Notes: generated from the sequence alone by a model not told the origin. Positions 42,983 to 51,155 are shown, counted from the stretch's first letter. The stretch: DNA of 64,000 bases from Mucilaginibacter sp. (GCF_028288185.1 NZ_JAQBOF010000013.1:54982-118981), one strand, 5' to 3'. Program-made: numbers and translations.

Positions 42983-42990
42983 TAAATTTG
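42983..42990 (+). promoter_or_regulatory. TAnnTTTG box 4 nt before the MFS start
   Basis: TAAATTTG followed by CAGC and then the TTG start codon. With the usual distance, +1 would coincide with the first base of the start codon. A leaderless start on TTG would be unusual, which weakens either the start choice or the promoter call. Confidence 0.5.
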
Positions 42991-42994
42991 CAGC

Positions 42995-44182
42995 TTGATA
43001 GCTACTGATAAAATAACCCCCTCGCGCACCCCAAAGCAATTGCGTTTAGCAAATGCGGTATTCTTCTTCCTGTCTGGTTTTGGGTATTCATCCTGGGCCT
43101 CGCGCATACCAACCATAAAACATCAGTTACATTTAAACGAAGCACAATTAGGCGGCATTTTATTTGCCATGCCGGTAGGTTTATTGCTTACACTGCCATT
43201 AACCGGTAAACTGTTAAGCAAGTACAGCAGCAGGCGCATCATGCTTTTCGGCGGATTGTTTTTTAGTGTGGTTTTGGCTTGCATAGGTTTTGCCGCCAAT
43301 GTATGGCAATTGGTGCTGGTACTATTCTGTTTTGGTGTGTCGCGTAATTTGTTCAATATATCTACCAACGCGCAGGCTGTAGCGGTACAGGCCTTGTATG
43401 AGCGGTCTATCATGGCTAATTTTCATGGTATCTGGAGCCTGGCCGGGTTTGCAGGCGCTGCTGTTGGTTATTTTATGGTGTATTATAACATCGGCACCAA
43501 TTACCATTTATTGGGTGTAAGCATATTACTTGTCGTGTTTTCGCTTTGGTTTATAAAGGGTACCATTTACCAAGCCCCCGTACCGCAGGTTAAGAAAAAG
43601 CTGTTTACCCTGCCCGATAAATCATTGCTCAACTTCGCGCTCATTTGTTTTGCCTCCATGGCCTGCGAAAACACCATGTACGATTGGAGTGGTATCTATT
43701 TTGAAAAAGTGATCCACGTATCAAAAGCTACCGCCACCGAAGGTTTTGTAGTTTATATGATAGCCATGACCCTGGGCCGCTTTGTCGGCGATGCAGGCGT
43801 AAACCGCTTCGGTATAAAAAACCTGCTTAGGTTTAGTGGTATATTTATTTGCAGCGGATTATTATTAGCTGTGTTGATGCCTTACACAATAACAGCTATC
43901 ATAGGGTTTATATTGGTAGGGTTGGGGGTGTCATGCATAGTGCCTATGGTTTTCCAGATGGCAGGTAAATCAACCACTATGAGCAGTGGTACAGCTTTGG
44001 CGGCCATATCGTCCATTGGTTATTTGGGCTTTTTAATTGTACCACCGTTTATTGGCTTTATAGCACAGGTAGCCGGTTTAAGGGTATCATTTGGTTTAAT
44101 ATCCTTGTTAGGCGCGTTGGTTGCTGTACTGGTTTATAAGATTAAGGAAGATAACACCAAGCCTACAAACAATCCCGCCTAA
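42995..44182 (+). CDS. MFS transporter
   Basis: 395 residues with 12 predicted helices. No ATG is available near the start: the first possible codon is TTG at 42995 (MIATDKITPSR...), and an in-frame TAA lies at 42983. Signs of the family are the SLAGFAGAAVGY and GRFVGDAGVNRFG segments, like YbjJ-type permeases. The C-terminus is short and polar. Substrate unknown. Downstream of the PAP2 gene by 45 bp, on the same strand, but with its own promoter box. Confidence 0.85.
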   Translation: MIATDKITPSRTPKQLRLANAVFFFLSGFGYSSWASRIPTIKHQLHLNEAQLGGILFAMPVGLLLTLPLTGKLLSKYSSRRIMLFGGLFFSVVLACIGFAANVWQLVLVLFCFGVSRNLFNISTNAQAVAVQALYERSIMANFHGIWSLAGFAGAAVGYFMVYYNIGTNYHLLGVSILLVVFSLWFIKGTIYQAPVPQVKKKLFTLPDKSLLNFALICFASMACENTMYDWSGIYFEKVIHVSKATATEGFVVYMIAMTLGRFVGDAGVNRFGIKNLLRFSGIFICSGLLLAVLMPYTITAIIGFILVGLGVSCIVPMVFQMAGKSTTMSSGTALAAISSIGYLGFLIVPPFIGFIAQVAGLRVSFGLISLLGALVAVLVYKIKEDNTKPTNNPA

Positions 44183-44213
44183 AAAACGTTGAGTTTTATA
44201 CAAGAAACTTTGT

Positions 44214-44402
44214 ATGAAAGTCGCCGAAAAACATTATAAATTTATTAACAGCAAAACCGGTTACGTAATTTATCATTACACCTTAAAAGGCGACTTAAAT
44301 GAAACTGACGTAAAAGCAGAACTGGAAAAAGTTAAAGCAGACGTAGCTACCAAAAACGCAATTTTTTTAGATACTATTTATTGGGAAGAGGAGAAGGAGT
44401 AA
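44214..44402 (+). CDS. Hypothetical protein, 62 residues
   Basis: Not recognised. MKVAEKHYKFINSKTGYVIYHYTLKGDLNETDVKAELEKVKADVATKN...: a beta-hairpin-like start and a charged helix, ending in acidic residues (YWEEEKE). No signal peptide. It sits between the MFS gene and higBA on the same strand, and the balanced codon use supports it being translated. Confidence 0.6.
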   Translation: MKVAEKHYKFINSKTGYVIYHYTLKGDLNETDVKAELEKVKADVATKNAIFLDTIYWEEEKE

Positions 44403-44422
44403 AAAAAATCTTAAAATATAAC

Positions 44423-44437
44423 TTCCCATTTTGGGAA
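44423..44437 (+). promoter_or_regulatory. Palindromic operator before higBA
   Basis: TTCCCA-TTT-TGGGAA, perfect 6-bp arms around a 3-bp spacer. It lies 9 bp before the TATATTTG box of the higB promoter, where HigA-type antitoxins typically bind to repress their own operon. Confidence 0.6.
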
Positions 44438-44445
44438 CTTTGTGT

Positions 44446-44453
44446 TATATTTG
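44446..44453 (+). promoter_or_regulatory. TAnnTTTG box 4 nt before higB
   Basis: TATATTTG followed by TGTG and the ATG of higB. The TSS would fall on the start codon. The operator palindrome is just upstream, so repression by the antitoxin is expected. Confidence 0.6.
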
Positions 44454-44457
44454 TGTG

Positions 44458-44751
44458 ATGAGAGTTATTGCAAAAAGCACACTTAGAGAGTTTTGGGAGA
44501 AACATTCAGATTGCGAGCAACAACTTAAATCATGGTATCAGGAAGCAAGCAGAGCGAACTGGAGAAATTCTAACGAAATAAAAACAGAATATCCTAGTGC
44601 CAGTATCTTACAAGACAATAGAATTGTTTTTAATATAAAGGGTAATAATTATCGACTTATTATTCGAATAAATTTTGCTTACCAAATGATTTGGATTCGT
44701 TTTGTAGGTACGCATTCTGAGTATGATAAAATAGACGCAAATAAGATTTAG
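44458..44751 (+). CDS. higB: HigB family mRNA interferase toxin
   Basis: 97 residues from the ATG at 44458 (MRVIAKSTLREFWEKHSDCE). A GTG- or ATG-like start upstream at 44431 would lie in the operator and is unlikely. The fold follows the HigB/RelE type: ANWRNSNEIKTEYPSASILQDNRIVFNIKGNNYRLIIRINFAYQMIWIRFVGTHSEYDKI. The central NRIVFNIKGNNYRLI and the terminal FVGTHSEYDKI are HigB hallmarks. Gene order toxin-antitoxin is as in HigBA; the antitoxin start is 2 bp after the toxin stop. Confidence 0.9.
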   Translation: MRVIAKSTLREFWEKHSDCEQQLKSWYQEASRANWRNSNEIKTEYPSASILQDNRIVFNIKGNNYRLIIRINFAYQMIWIRFVGTHSEYDKIDANKI

Positions 44752-44753
44752 AT

Positions 44754-45110
44754 ATGAAAATTAAGCCAATAAAGACAGAGAATGATTACCAAGATGCGTT
44801 GAATAGACTAGAAGTTATATTTGATGCACAACCGGGTAGTGCCCACGGCGACGAACTTGAAGTGTTAGGCGTATTAATTGGTAATTATGAAAACACACAA
44901 GCTTCAATTGATTTTCCTGATCCAATTGAAGCTATTAAGTTTAGGATGGAACAACTAAATTATAATCAAAAGGACCTTGCAGATGTTATTGGATTGAAAA
45001 GTAGAGTTAGTGAAATATTAAGCAAAAAACGAAAACTAACCATTGACATGATTCGCAAACTTCATGAAGGATTAAGTATTTCTACAGATGTACTTATACA
45101 AGAATATTAA
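44754..45110 (+). CDS. higA: HigA family antitoxin (HTH domain)
   Basis: 118 residues. The N-terminal half (IKTENDYQDALNRLEVIFDAQPGSAHGDELEVLGVLI) binds toxin, and the C-terminal half holds a helix-turn-helix (EQLNYNQKDLADVIGLKSRVSEILSKKRKLTIDMIRKLHEGL). It should neutralise HigB and repress the operon via the palindrome upstream of higB. Both genes are intact. Confidence 0.92.
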   Translation: MKIKPIKTENDYQDALNRLEVIFDAQPGSAHGDELEVLGVLIGNYENTQASIDFPDPIEAIKFRMEQLNYNQKDLADVIGLKSRVSEILSKKRKLTIDMIRKLHEGLSISTDVLIQEY

Positions 45111-45113
45111 TTA

Positions 45114-45875
45114 CTAAAATCTGCGTCCCAAAATCACTTTAAATATTGATTTGTCGGTACTATTGGTTAAACCCCAGCCATATCCCGCGTTAAACTCCCA
45201 ATCGGGGTTGAAACTTAGATCCGTCGCGACAAATATTTGATGTTGTTGATCGGTTGCACTGTAATAATGAAAAAAGGGCCCGGTACTGCCGTAATATTCT
45301 AACCCAAGGGCAACTACCTTACTAACATCATAGCTGGCTTTTACATTAGGCGAAAATATAAACCCCTGGTTTGACTCAGGCCCAACAAAACTTTTATCAA
45401 TTGTGGGATTAAGCGCCACGTACAAACCTCCCCATTTTTTGTCAACAATAGGCCGTACTTCCAATGTAGTGGTATTGGCATCATAAGCCGCTTTTTGAAA
45501 GCCAAACTCAAACGATACGCTAACGCCAACCGGCCATTTCCAGGCATCGGGCGCTGCTACACGCGGGCGTATGTGTGAGCCTACATAATTAGTACGTCCA
45601 TCGTTTCCAATAGTATTAAATATGTAAAATCCGGTTTCAAACCAGGGTGTCCAGCCATGAGTTATCTCAATGGTTTCGTGGAATACATGGTTGGTGGGTA
45701 ACACACCACCTTCAATGATTTTACTGCCATCAAAAGTAAAATTGCTATGCAACTCCAGCATGGTACGGCCTTTCTCAACCGTTTCAGATCCGTACACCTG
45801 TATTTCGTAATTTCCTTGCGCACTAACTTTTGTAAATCCAAATAGTAGAGCGCCAAGGAGTAATTTTTTAAACAT
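45114..45875 (-). CDS. Outer-membrane beta-barrel protein of unknown role
   Basis: 253 residues with signal peptide (LLLGALLFGFTKVSAQ). The mature part begins GNYEIQVYGSETVEKGRTMLELHSNFTFDG and continues with alternating aromatic strands (HGWTPWFETGFYIF, GVSVSFEFGFQKA, GWGLTNSTDKSIFKVILGRRF), ending in Phe. No TonB or OmpA features. It resembles small outer-membrane transporter-like barrels found in many bacteria. Convergent with higA, with only 3 bp between the stop codons. Confidence 0.72.
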   Translation of the reverse strand: MFKKLLLGALLFGFTKVSAQGNYEIQVYGSETVEKGRTMLELHSNFTFDGSKIIEGGVLPTNHVFHETIEITHGWTPWFETGFYIFNTIGNDGRTNYVGSHIRPRVAAPDAWKWPVGVSVSFEFGFQKAAYDANTTTLEVRPIVDKKWGGLYVALNPTIDKSFVGPESNQGFIFSPNVKASYDVSKVVALGLEYYGSTGPFFHYYSATDQQHQIFVATDLSFNPDWEFNAGYGWGLTNSTDKSIFKVILGRRF

Positions 45876-46018
45876 TGTGTTTGTTTTTAGGTTAACTAAA
45901 CGTACAAATAAATTCTGTATCTATCTTGAAGCAAGGCCACAACTACTAAATTGCAACAACATTGTTATAGATAATTGAAATAAAAACATCAGTTTAGTAC
46001 TTAAAATAAATATTTAAT

Positions 46019-46690
46019 ATGAGCGCGATAGAACCCGTTAAGCAGGATATTAATCATCCGACAGAAATAAAAAAATTTTCCTTTTCACTGCGTCTTTGGC
46101 ATTGGTTAAATGTTATTGTAATAACCGGGTCGTTGCTAACTGTCTTGATAAATTCAACCCTGTTGGATGACAGATCAAATGGTGCATTTATTAAAAACGA
46201 GTTACAAAAGGTGGGGTCGGCGGTTACTGATAAACAAATTCAACCTGTAGCTCATGCCATGAGTGATAACGTATGGGGCATACACGTGTATTTTGGATAT
46301 GCATTGGTGACATTGCTTGTTTTTAGACTTGTTTTAGAGTTTTTTCAACTGGCAGATCAAAAATTGATACGTGTTATAAAAACCGCGTACCATAATTACT
46401 TCATCACCAAAAAACAAAGAGAGCTAGCCCGACACGAGCTGGTAGTTAAAACCATATATGCCGTATTTTATTTAATGCTGATAACTATGGCGGTAACGGG
46501 TTTGTTTTTGGCTTTCGAGGACTTTTTTAAGCCCTATAAATCTATACGCAATTCGGTTAAAAACGTGCATGGTTTTACTATGTACCTAATACTGGGCTTT
46601 ATTGTTATCCATATAGTAGGCGTGCTTTTAGCAGAGCGTAAGGACAGCAAAGGCATTGTATCTGACATGATCAACGGCGGCGGTGAGTAA
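46019..46690 (+). CDS. Cytochrome b/b6-like membrane protein (cytochrome b561 family)
   Basis: 223 residues with about four helices. Histidines in helices are placed for haem: H28 (LRLWHWLNV), H79/H89 (SDNVWGIHVYFGYAL), H184 (NVHGFTMYLILGF) and H198 (FIVIHIVGVL). This fits the di-haem cytochromes b of Ni/Fe-hydrogenase or b561 type, which transfer electrons within the inner membrane. No partner redox subunit is nearby. Preceded by an AT-rich divergent promoter region. Confidence 0.85.
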   Translation: MSAIEPVKQDINHPTEIKKFSFSLRLWHWLNVIVITGSLLTVLINSTLLDDRSNGAFIKNELQKVGSAVTDKQIQPVAHAMSDNVWGIHVYFGYALVTLLVFRLVLEFFQLADQKLIRVIKTAYHNYFITKKQRELARHELVVKTIYAVFYLMLITMAVTGLFLAFEDFFKPYKSIRNSVKNVHGFTMYLILGFIVIHIVGVLLAERKDSKGIVSDMINGGGE

Positions 46691-46693
46691 AAT

Positions 46694-46726
46694 GATTTCG
46701 GATTTCGAATTTTTGATTTCGGATTT
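46694..46726. repeat. Short tandem repeat GATTTCGGATTT
   Basis: GATTTCGGATTT occurs at 46694 and again at 46715 (21-bp period), with TCGAATTT in between. It is in the short gap between the cytochrome and the convergent GT39 gene and resembles other dispersed AT-rich repeats of this group. Confidence 0.5.
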
Positions 46727-46736
46727 ATTTCTTTGT

Positions 46737-48383
46737 TTACTTTGTTATTAGATATACTTTATCCAAGGTTTTATCCCGCGTAGCGCTGTTTACAAACTGC
46801 GGCAATATCCGCTCTTGCGAGTAGTTTGTAAACGATTGCAAAACGTGATAGGGGATATGGTTAGCTATCAAATGGTTGAGTAAGTATTGGGTAACATAAA
46901 AAACAGCGGTCGAATCTGCTTTTTTAAATTGTTCTATAGGTAAATAATCAACCGGCTTATTACATTCAAACTGGAACACATTACTTTCCATCCGCGCAGC
47001 GTAAATGTGGTTTTTAACATATTGGGGCTGATTAATATATTTAGCCGCGGCAACCTGCCCGTTATAACCTGCTATAGTTGGATACAGCACCGTTGCCAAA
47101 TAAAAATTAGCAAATAGCGCCGCGCAGCAGTTAATAAAAAATGCTTTTTTATGCAGATCCTTAACTTGTTTGCTTATTAATGTTATCAGCAGGAAAAATG
47201 CCCCGCAGTCAATAATAAAAAACGTAAAGCTGGCCGGTTTTAAAAAGAAGTTGATAACAAATACCAGCAAAGTAAGTAAAGCAATATAGATCCATTGGTT
47301 AATGAGCCTGAACTTAGTGCCAAATTTAGATAGTTGCTTATAGCAATAAGGCGCGGTTACTATAGCAAACAGCGGGAACACCGTATTGGCATAAAACGGT
47401 AGCTGGAACTTTGATAACGAGAACAATAACAGCAGTATTAAGCCGCCACATAGCGTATAATATTCGGGCAATTGTGTTTTGTAATAGATTTGGCGCAGGC
47501 GTTTATAAACCGCGTAATAAAACAACAGGCACCAGGGCGCAAATGCCCATAATAAGGTGTGCAAGTAGAAGAAAATATCGCCGCTTTTTGCTCTGCTGAT
47601 AGGGCCGTTGTTTACAAAACGGCCAAACTGGCTATCCCATAAAAACCATTTAATGCCCGATACATTATGCCGCTCGAAAACGAACTTTTCGGGATGCATA
47701 TCAAATTGCAGGTATAGGGCATAAAACTCGGGCAGGGTAAATATCAGCGTCAACAAATACAACCCTATAAATTTTAAGCTGAACAAGCTGGTAAATTTTT
47801 TCTTAAAGATAAGCTGACCTAACAAAGCACCATAAATAGCCACGATTACAAATATGCCCTTGGTCATGATAGCGCAGGCAGTAAGCAGGGCAGCCAGCAG
47901 CAAGTCCTTTACTGTAAACTTATCCTCTAAATTAGTGATGTGATAAATACTCCCTATTACCAAACCCATCAGGTAAGGCTCGGCGCGCACGTCTGTGTTA
48001 GACATGATGACATATTGCGAAGTCATCAAAATCAATACTGCTACAGCCGCCGCCTCCCAATCATAATACTTGCGGGCGAACAGGTAGGTATACCTAGCGC
48101 TTATTAAAAAGAAAAGCAAAGCAGGTAACCGGTAGGCCCATACACTTATACCAAACAGCTTAAAGCTCAACATGGCCATCCAAAAAGGGAAATGCGGCTT
48201 ATCCAACCAGTCCTGATTGTAGGTAAAAAGCTGTAAAATATCGTGTTTATAGATCAGGTTTTTCGCTATAGACGCGTACAGCCCGGGGTCGTCTGTAAAG
48301 AATTTAACATTTATGCCCGCTACGTTAACCGCAAATGCCAAAACAAACAGTAATAAATAAATGGGCTTATCTGTATTCTTCAT
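46737..48383 (-). CDS. Glycosyltransferase family 39-like (ArnT/PMT-type) membrane protein
   Basis: 548 residues with about 11-13 helices. The N-terminal acidic motif D31-D32 (FFTDDPGLYASIAKNLI) and KPHFPFWMAMLSFKLFG match the polyprenol-phosphate-sugar GT39 family (ArnT, protein mannosyltransferases). It probably moves a sugar from undecaprenyl phosphate onto lipid A or a protein in the periplasm. The upstream region carries a strong terminator-like hairpin on the same strand (48449-48469), so a regulated leader is possible. Confidence 0.9.
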   Translation of the reverse strand: MKNTDKPIYLLLFVLAFAVNVAGINVKFFTDDPGLYASIAKNLIYKHDILQLFTYNQDWLDKPHFPFWMAMLSFKLFGISVWAYRLPALLFFLISARYTYLFARKYYDWEAAAVAVLILMTSQYVIMSNTDVRAEPYLMGLVIGSIYHITNLEDKFTVKDLLLAALLTACAIMTKGIFVIVAIYGALLGQLIFKKKFTSLFSLKFIGLYLLTLIFTLPEFYALYLQFDMHPEKFVFERHNVSGIKWFLWDSQFGRFVNNGPISRAKSGDIFFYLHTLLWAFAPWCLLFYYAVYKRLRQIYYKTQLPEYYTLCGGLILLLLFSLSKFQLPFYANTVFPLFAIVTAPYCYKQLSKFGTKFRLINQWIYIALLTLLVFVINFFLKPASFTFFIIDCGAFFLLITLISKQVKDLHKKAFFINCCAALFANFYLATVLYPTIAGYNGQVAAAKYINQPQYVKNHIYAARMESNVFQFECNKPVDYLPIEQFKKADSTAVFYVTQYLLNHLIANHIPYHVLQSFTNYSQERILPQFVNSATRDKTLDKVYLITK

Positions 48384-48387
48384 TCAT

Positions 48388-48395
48388 GCAAATAA
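48388..48395 (-). promoter_or_regulatory. TAnnTTTG-like box 5 nt before the GT39 start
   Basis: TTTATTTG (one mismatch to TAnnTTTG) ends 5 nt before the ATG. If used, it lies downstream of the hairpin at 48449-48469 and gives an almost leaderless mRNA. Confidence 0.4.
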
Positions 48396-48441
48396 AGTGT
48401 AATAATAGGTTTTTTAGGTGTGTGATGCGGCATAAAAGCAC

Positions 48442-48600
48442 AAAAAAACCCTTGCCTTTTGGGCAAGGGCCAACTCACAACAATTGTTTAACCTTGGGCT
48501 ATGAAACCCTCAGTCAATTCCTAACTGCAATGCGAATCATTTGTTATAACACCTTATACTCAACTTGGTTTTAACTTTTAGTGGAAAAAAAACCTTTTTA
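48442..48600 (-). ncRNA. Candidate small RNA or attenuator leader ending in a strong terminator
   Basis: The terminator at 48449-48469 has no coding gene before it on the minus strand; the DNA between it and the DUF2911 start (48661) contains no plausible minus-strand ORF. A minus-strand transcript could start in the AT-rich part near 48600-48640 and end at the hairpin, about 130-170 nt. A second small hairpin (GGGT/GCCC, 48498-48511) and a CAAGG segment that could pair with the CCTTG of the terminator arm are visible. It may be an sRNA, or the 5' leader of the GT39 gene with an attenuator. Boundaries are a guess. Confidence 0.4.
48449..48469 (-). terminator. Strong intrinsic terminator on the minus strand
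   Basis: CCCTTGCC/GGCAAGGG perfect 8-bp stem with a 5-nt loop, followed on the minus strand by TTTTTTT. No minus-strand coding gene ends here. Confidence 0.75.
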
Positions 48601-48660
48601 TTAGGTGGTGACAATCAAAATTCAAGCTATCTTTATATTGTAAATCAATTTAACCAAAAC

Positions 48661-49194
48661 ATGAAAAAAGTATTTCAATTAAAAGCAATTGCAGGGTTTG
48701 TAGTTGCCCTTTTAATCTCGACTGTTGCCTGCGCGCAAAAAGGCAAAATGGTTGCAAGCCCACGTGATAGCGTGAGTGGTAAAGTACATGGTGCTAACAT
48801 CAGCATTAATTACGGGTCGCCATCTGTAAAGGGTCGTAAAATTTATGGGGGCTTACAGCCATACGGTAAAATGTGGAGAGCCGGTGCAAACGAGGCTACT
48901 AAATTTACTACCGATAAAGACATTATGGTTGAAGGTAAAAAATTACCTGCAGGCTCATATTCGTTCTTTGTAACGCCCGGCGAAAAAGAGTTTACAATTA
49001 CATTTAACTCGCAAACCGGCCAATGGGGTATAAAAGGCGGTGGTGCTGCAAATGAAGATCCTGCAAAAGATGTAGTGGTTGCAACTGTTACGCCAAAACC
49101 GGTTGATATGACCGAGCGTTTAAAATACGTAATAACATCAAAAGGCTTTGAATTGGTATGGGATACAACTTCTATACCCGTATCTATAAAATAA
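48661..49194 (+). CDS. DUF2911 domain-containing secreted protein
   Basis: 177 residues from the ATG at 48661; a frame extension upstream to 48565 precedes the signal peptide and is rejected. The signal peptide ends STVACAQ and could be processed at Cys (lipoprotein-like) or after AQ. The domain has typical DUF2911 segments: GANISINYGSPSVKGRKIYGGLQPYGKMWRAGANEATKFTT and PAGSYSFFVTPGEKEFTITFN. Function of the family is unknown; the W-R-x-G-x-N-E motif suggests a binding site. Ends with a strong terminator. Confidence 0.9.
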   Translation: MKKVFQLKAIAGFVVALLISTVACAQKGKMVASPRDSVSGKVHGANISINYGSPSVKGRKIYGGLQPYGKMWRAGANEATKFTTDKDIMVEGKKLPAGSYSFFVTPGEKEFTITFNSQTGQWGIKGGGAANEDPAKDVVVATVTPKPVDMTERLKYVITSKGFELVWDTTSIPVSIK

Positions 49195-49216
49195 GCGTAC
49201 ATAAAGTAATTTGCTT

Positions 49217-49250
49217 AAAATAGCGATGGTTTTATACCCATCGCTATTTT
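49217..49250 (+). terminator. Terminator of the DUF2911 gene
   Basis: AAAATAGCGATGG/CCATCGCTATTTT, a perfect 13-bp stem with an 8-nt loop and T-rich tail. It is 22 bp after the stop codon. Confidence 0.85.
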
Positions 49251-49265
49251 TGTTTGCACTAAGCC

Positions 49266-49273
49266 TATATTTG
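49266..49273 (+). promoter_or_regulatory. TAnnTTTG box 8 nt before the DUF3810 start
   Basis: TATATTTG then TATTGCAA and the ATG at 49282. It begins right after the upstream terminator, so it should be the promoter of the DUF3810 gene, with a leader of a few nt only. Confidence 0.55.
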
Positions 49274-49281
49274 TATTGCAA

Positions 49282-50355
49282 ATGCCTATTAAACCAAATA
49301 AAATACAAAAGCAATTAATTGCTATCGTGATACTGGCCATAGCGCTTTTTTTGCTCGGCGTGTTCGAGGATCATCCCGCAGCGGTAGAGCGGTATTACTC
49401 GCAGGGGGTATATGTTTTTATTTGCCGGGTCATACATCCGGTGCTCAACCTGTTCCCGTTTAGTGTTGGCGATGTTATTTATGTTGCGGTAGTGATCTGG
49501 TTAATTTACCTGGCTGGTAAATTAATAGGGCTGCTTTTTAAAAAGCAATTTAAACGTGCCTGTATTTTAACATTGGGCGTGGTTATAGGTATACAAACCG
49601 CCATGCTGGTTTTTTATTTGTTTTGGGGATTAAACTATTTCAGGCCATCTGCAGGTAAGCGTTTAAACTTGCGCGATACCAGCTTTACCACTGCCGACTT
49701 GCAAGATGTTACCTGCACTATTATTGATAGTACTAATGCCGTCCGTGCGCATATTACGCATGACGATACTTTGCAAACCAACAGCCAGATTTACCAAACC
49801 GCGGTAAATGCCATCAGTAAAATATCTGCCGACTCGGTTAGTTTTCGTGCTTATCATCCCCATATAAAACCATCGTTGCTTACGCCGTTGATAAACTATT
49901 TAGGTACATCGGGCTATTATAATCCGTTTACTACCGAGGCGCAAATGAATTACCAGATGCCTTATTTTGAACGCCCATTTGTGGCTTGCCATGAAATGTC
50001 GCACCAGATAGGGTATGGGCCTGAGGATGAAGCAAATTTCGCGGGCTTCCTGGCGGGTATCGGCTCGCAAGATAGGTTATTGAGATACTCGGCCTATCAG
50101 TGTGCTTTAAACGAATGTATGCGTGCCCTGCGCCGCAGGGACACTGTTGCCAATAACGAATTAAAAACACATATAACCAAAGTTGTACGTACCGACCTGC
50201 GGGCACAACGGGCCTACTGGATGGCTTATGCCAGCAGGGTAGGTATAATAAGTAGTATCTTTTATGATGATTATTTAAAAGCCAATAATCAGCCGCATGG
50301 TATGGAAACCTATAACCAAATGGTATTATTGTTGATGGCCTGGTATACCAGGTGA
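49282..50355 (+). CDS. DUF3810 family membrane zinc-protease-like protein
   Basis: 357 residues from the ATG at 49282. Three membrane helices are at about 11-27, 62-85 and 95-115. The C-terminal half has a metalloprotease motif H237-EMS-H241 and a glutamate at 248/250 (GPEDEANFAGFLA), so an active-site HEXXH...E arrangement is visible. DUF3810 proteins are Bacteroidota-specific and of unknown substrate. The catalytic half is probably on the periplasmic side. Confidence 0.9.
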   Translation: MPIKPNKIQKQLIAIVILAIALFLLGVFEDHPAAVERYYSQGVYVFICRVIHPVLNLFPFSVGDVIYVAVVIWLIYLAGKLIGLLFKKQFKRACILTLGVVIGIQTAMLVFYLFWGLNYFRPSAGKRLNLRDTSFTTADLQDVTCTIIDSTNAVRAHITHDDTLQTNSQIYQTAVNAISKISADSVSFRAYHPHIKPSLLTPLINYLGTSGYYNPFTTEAQMNYQMPYFERPFVACHEMSHQIGYGPEDEANFAGFLAGIGSQDRLLRYSAYQCALNECMRALRRRDTVANNELKTHITKVVRTDLRAQRAYWMAYASRVGIISSIFYDDYLKANNQPHGMETYNQMVLLLMAWYTR

Positions 50356-50414
50356 TGCCATTATTTATAAAAGTTTGTTAATTTTAAGCATTATTACCCC
50401 TGTAATTAAAACGA

Positions 50415-50900
50415 ATGAAAAAGTACCTGTTAACCTTGTTGGTTTATTTATGCTGTGTACATTCTTATGGGCAAACCATTAGTTTGTTTAACTTAATAAA
50501 TTTAACCAGTCTTAATAATTTACAAGCAGGCAGTAACCTTACTTCGGGTAAAACATGGTGCCTGCAATATGGCGAACAAGTAAACGGATTTTTAATAGAA
50601 CATTACCAAACACCAGGCTTTACCAATAAAAAGGAAACTATTATTATCGGCGCCGGTTCTAAAACCTCAAGCGGATCTATATTACATACAGTAAGTTACA
50701 TTACCCCTAATACGCAGGACGTGATCAATCTGGTAAAGCAAACAAAAATATCCGGCCTAACCATGTTTTTCCAGGGAGCGGATAAGTTGGATAATATATA
50801 CATTTACGAAAACTTTCTGTACCACATGGTAGTGCGCCTAAGCCTTGATAACAGCAAAGGCGTAATTGATGTTACACAAAAACAGGTATTTGTTGAGTAA
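50415..50900 (+). CDS. Hypothetical secreted protein, 161 residues
   Basis: Not recognised. Signal peptide MKKYLLTLLVYLCCVHSYGQ, then a mature part with TWCLQYGEQVNGFLIEHYQ, a repeated Thr/Asn pattern and ETIIIGAGSK. It has a mixed alpha/beta pattern with no motif. Convergent with the next small gene (3-bp gap). Probably periplasmic. Confidence 0.65.
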   Translation: MKKYLLTLLVYLCCVHSYGQTISLFNLINLTSLNNLQAGSNLTSGKTWCLQYGEQVNGFLIEHYQTPGFTNKKETIIIGAGSKTSSGSILHTVSYITPNTQDVINLVKQTKISGLTMFFQGADKLDNIYIYENFLYHMVVRLSLDNSKGVIDVTQKQVFVE

Positions 50901-50903
50901 GCC

Positions 50904-51155
50904 TTAAAAAGCGTACGAATAATAATTACTGATGTGCTTCTCCAGCTGGTCCATCAAGGCTTTTTTTAGTTTGCCCTTATAGCATACAATTTTGTTTTGC
51001 GGCGTATAGCTAACCTCGCCCAAAACCTCGCCTTGCTTAATTACTTTAAAATTGTTTTGTGTGCCAGGTAAAACAGTTAAGTTATGCTCTTCATTAGCAT
51101 CCTTCACTAATACGTGGAACTGGCGCTGCGGTATAAAATGTGCTTGCTGTGACAT
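50904..51155 (-). CDS. Hypothetical protein, 83 residues
   Basis: Not recognised. MSQQAHFIPQRQFHVLVKDANEEHNLTVLPGTQNNFKVIKQGEVLGEVSYTPQNKIVCYKGKLKKALMDQL...: soluble, mostly beta, with a helical C-terminal KKALMDQLEKHISNYY. No signal. A 158-bp gap separates it from the upstream thioredoxin gene on the same strand. Confidence 0.6.
   Translation of the reverse strand: MSQQAHFIPQRQFHVLVKDANEEHNLTVLPGTQNNFKVIKQGEVLGEVSYTPQNKIVCYKGKLKKALMDQLEKHISNYYSYAF

Noticed and set aside
48843..49202. 119-residue minus-strand frame opposite DUF2911, which could have been the gene before the orphan terminator
   Set aside because: Antisense shadow of a well-conserved DUF2911 domain; ends more than 370 bp from the terminator.
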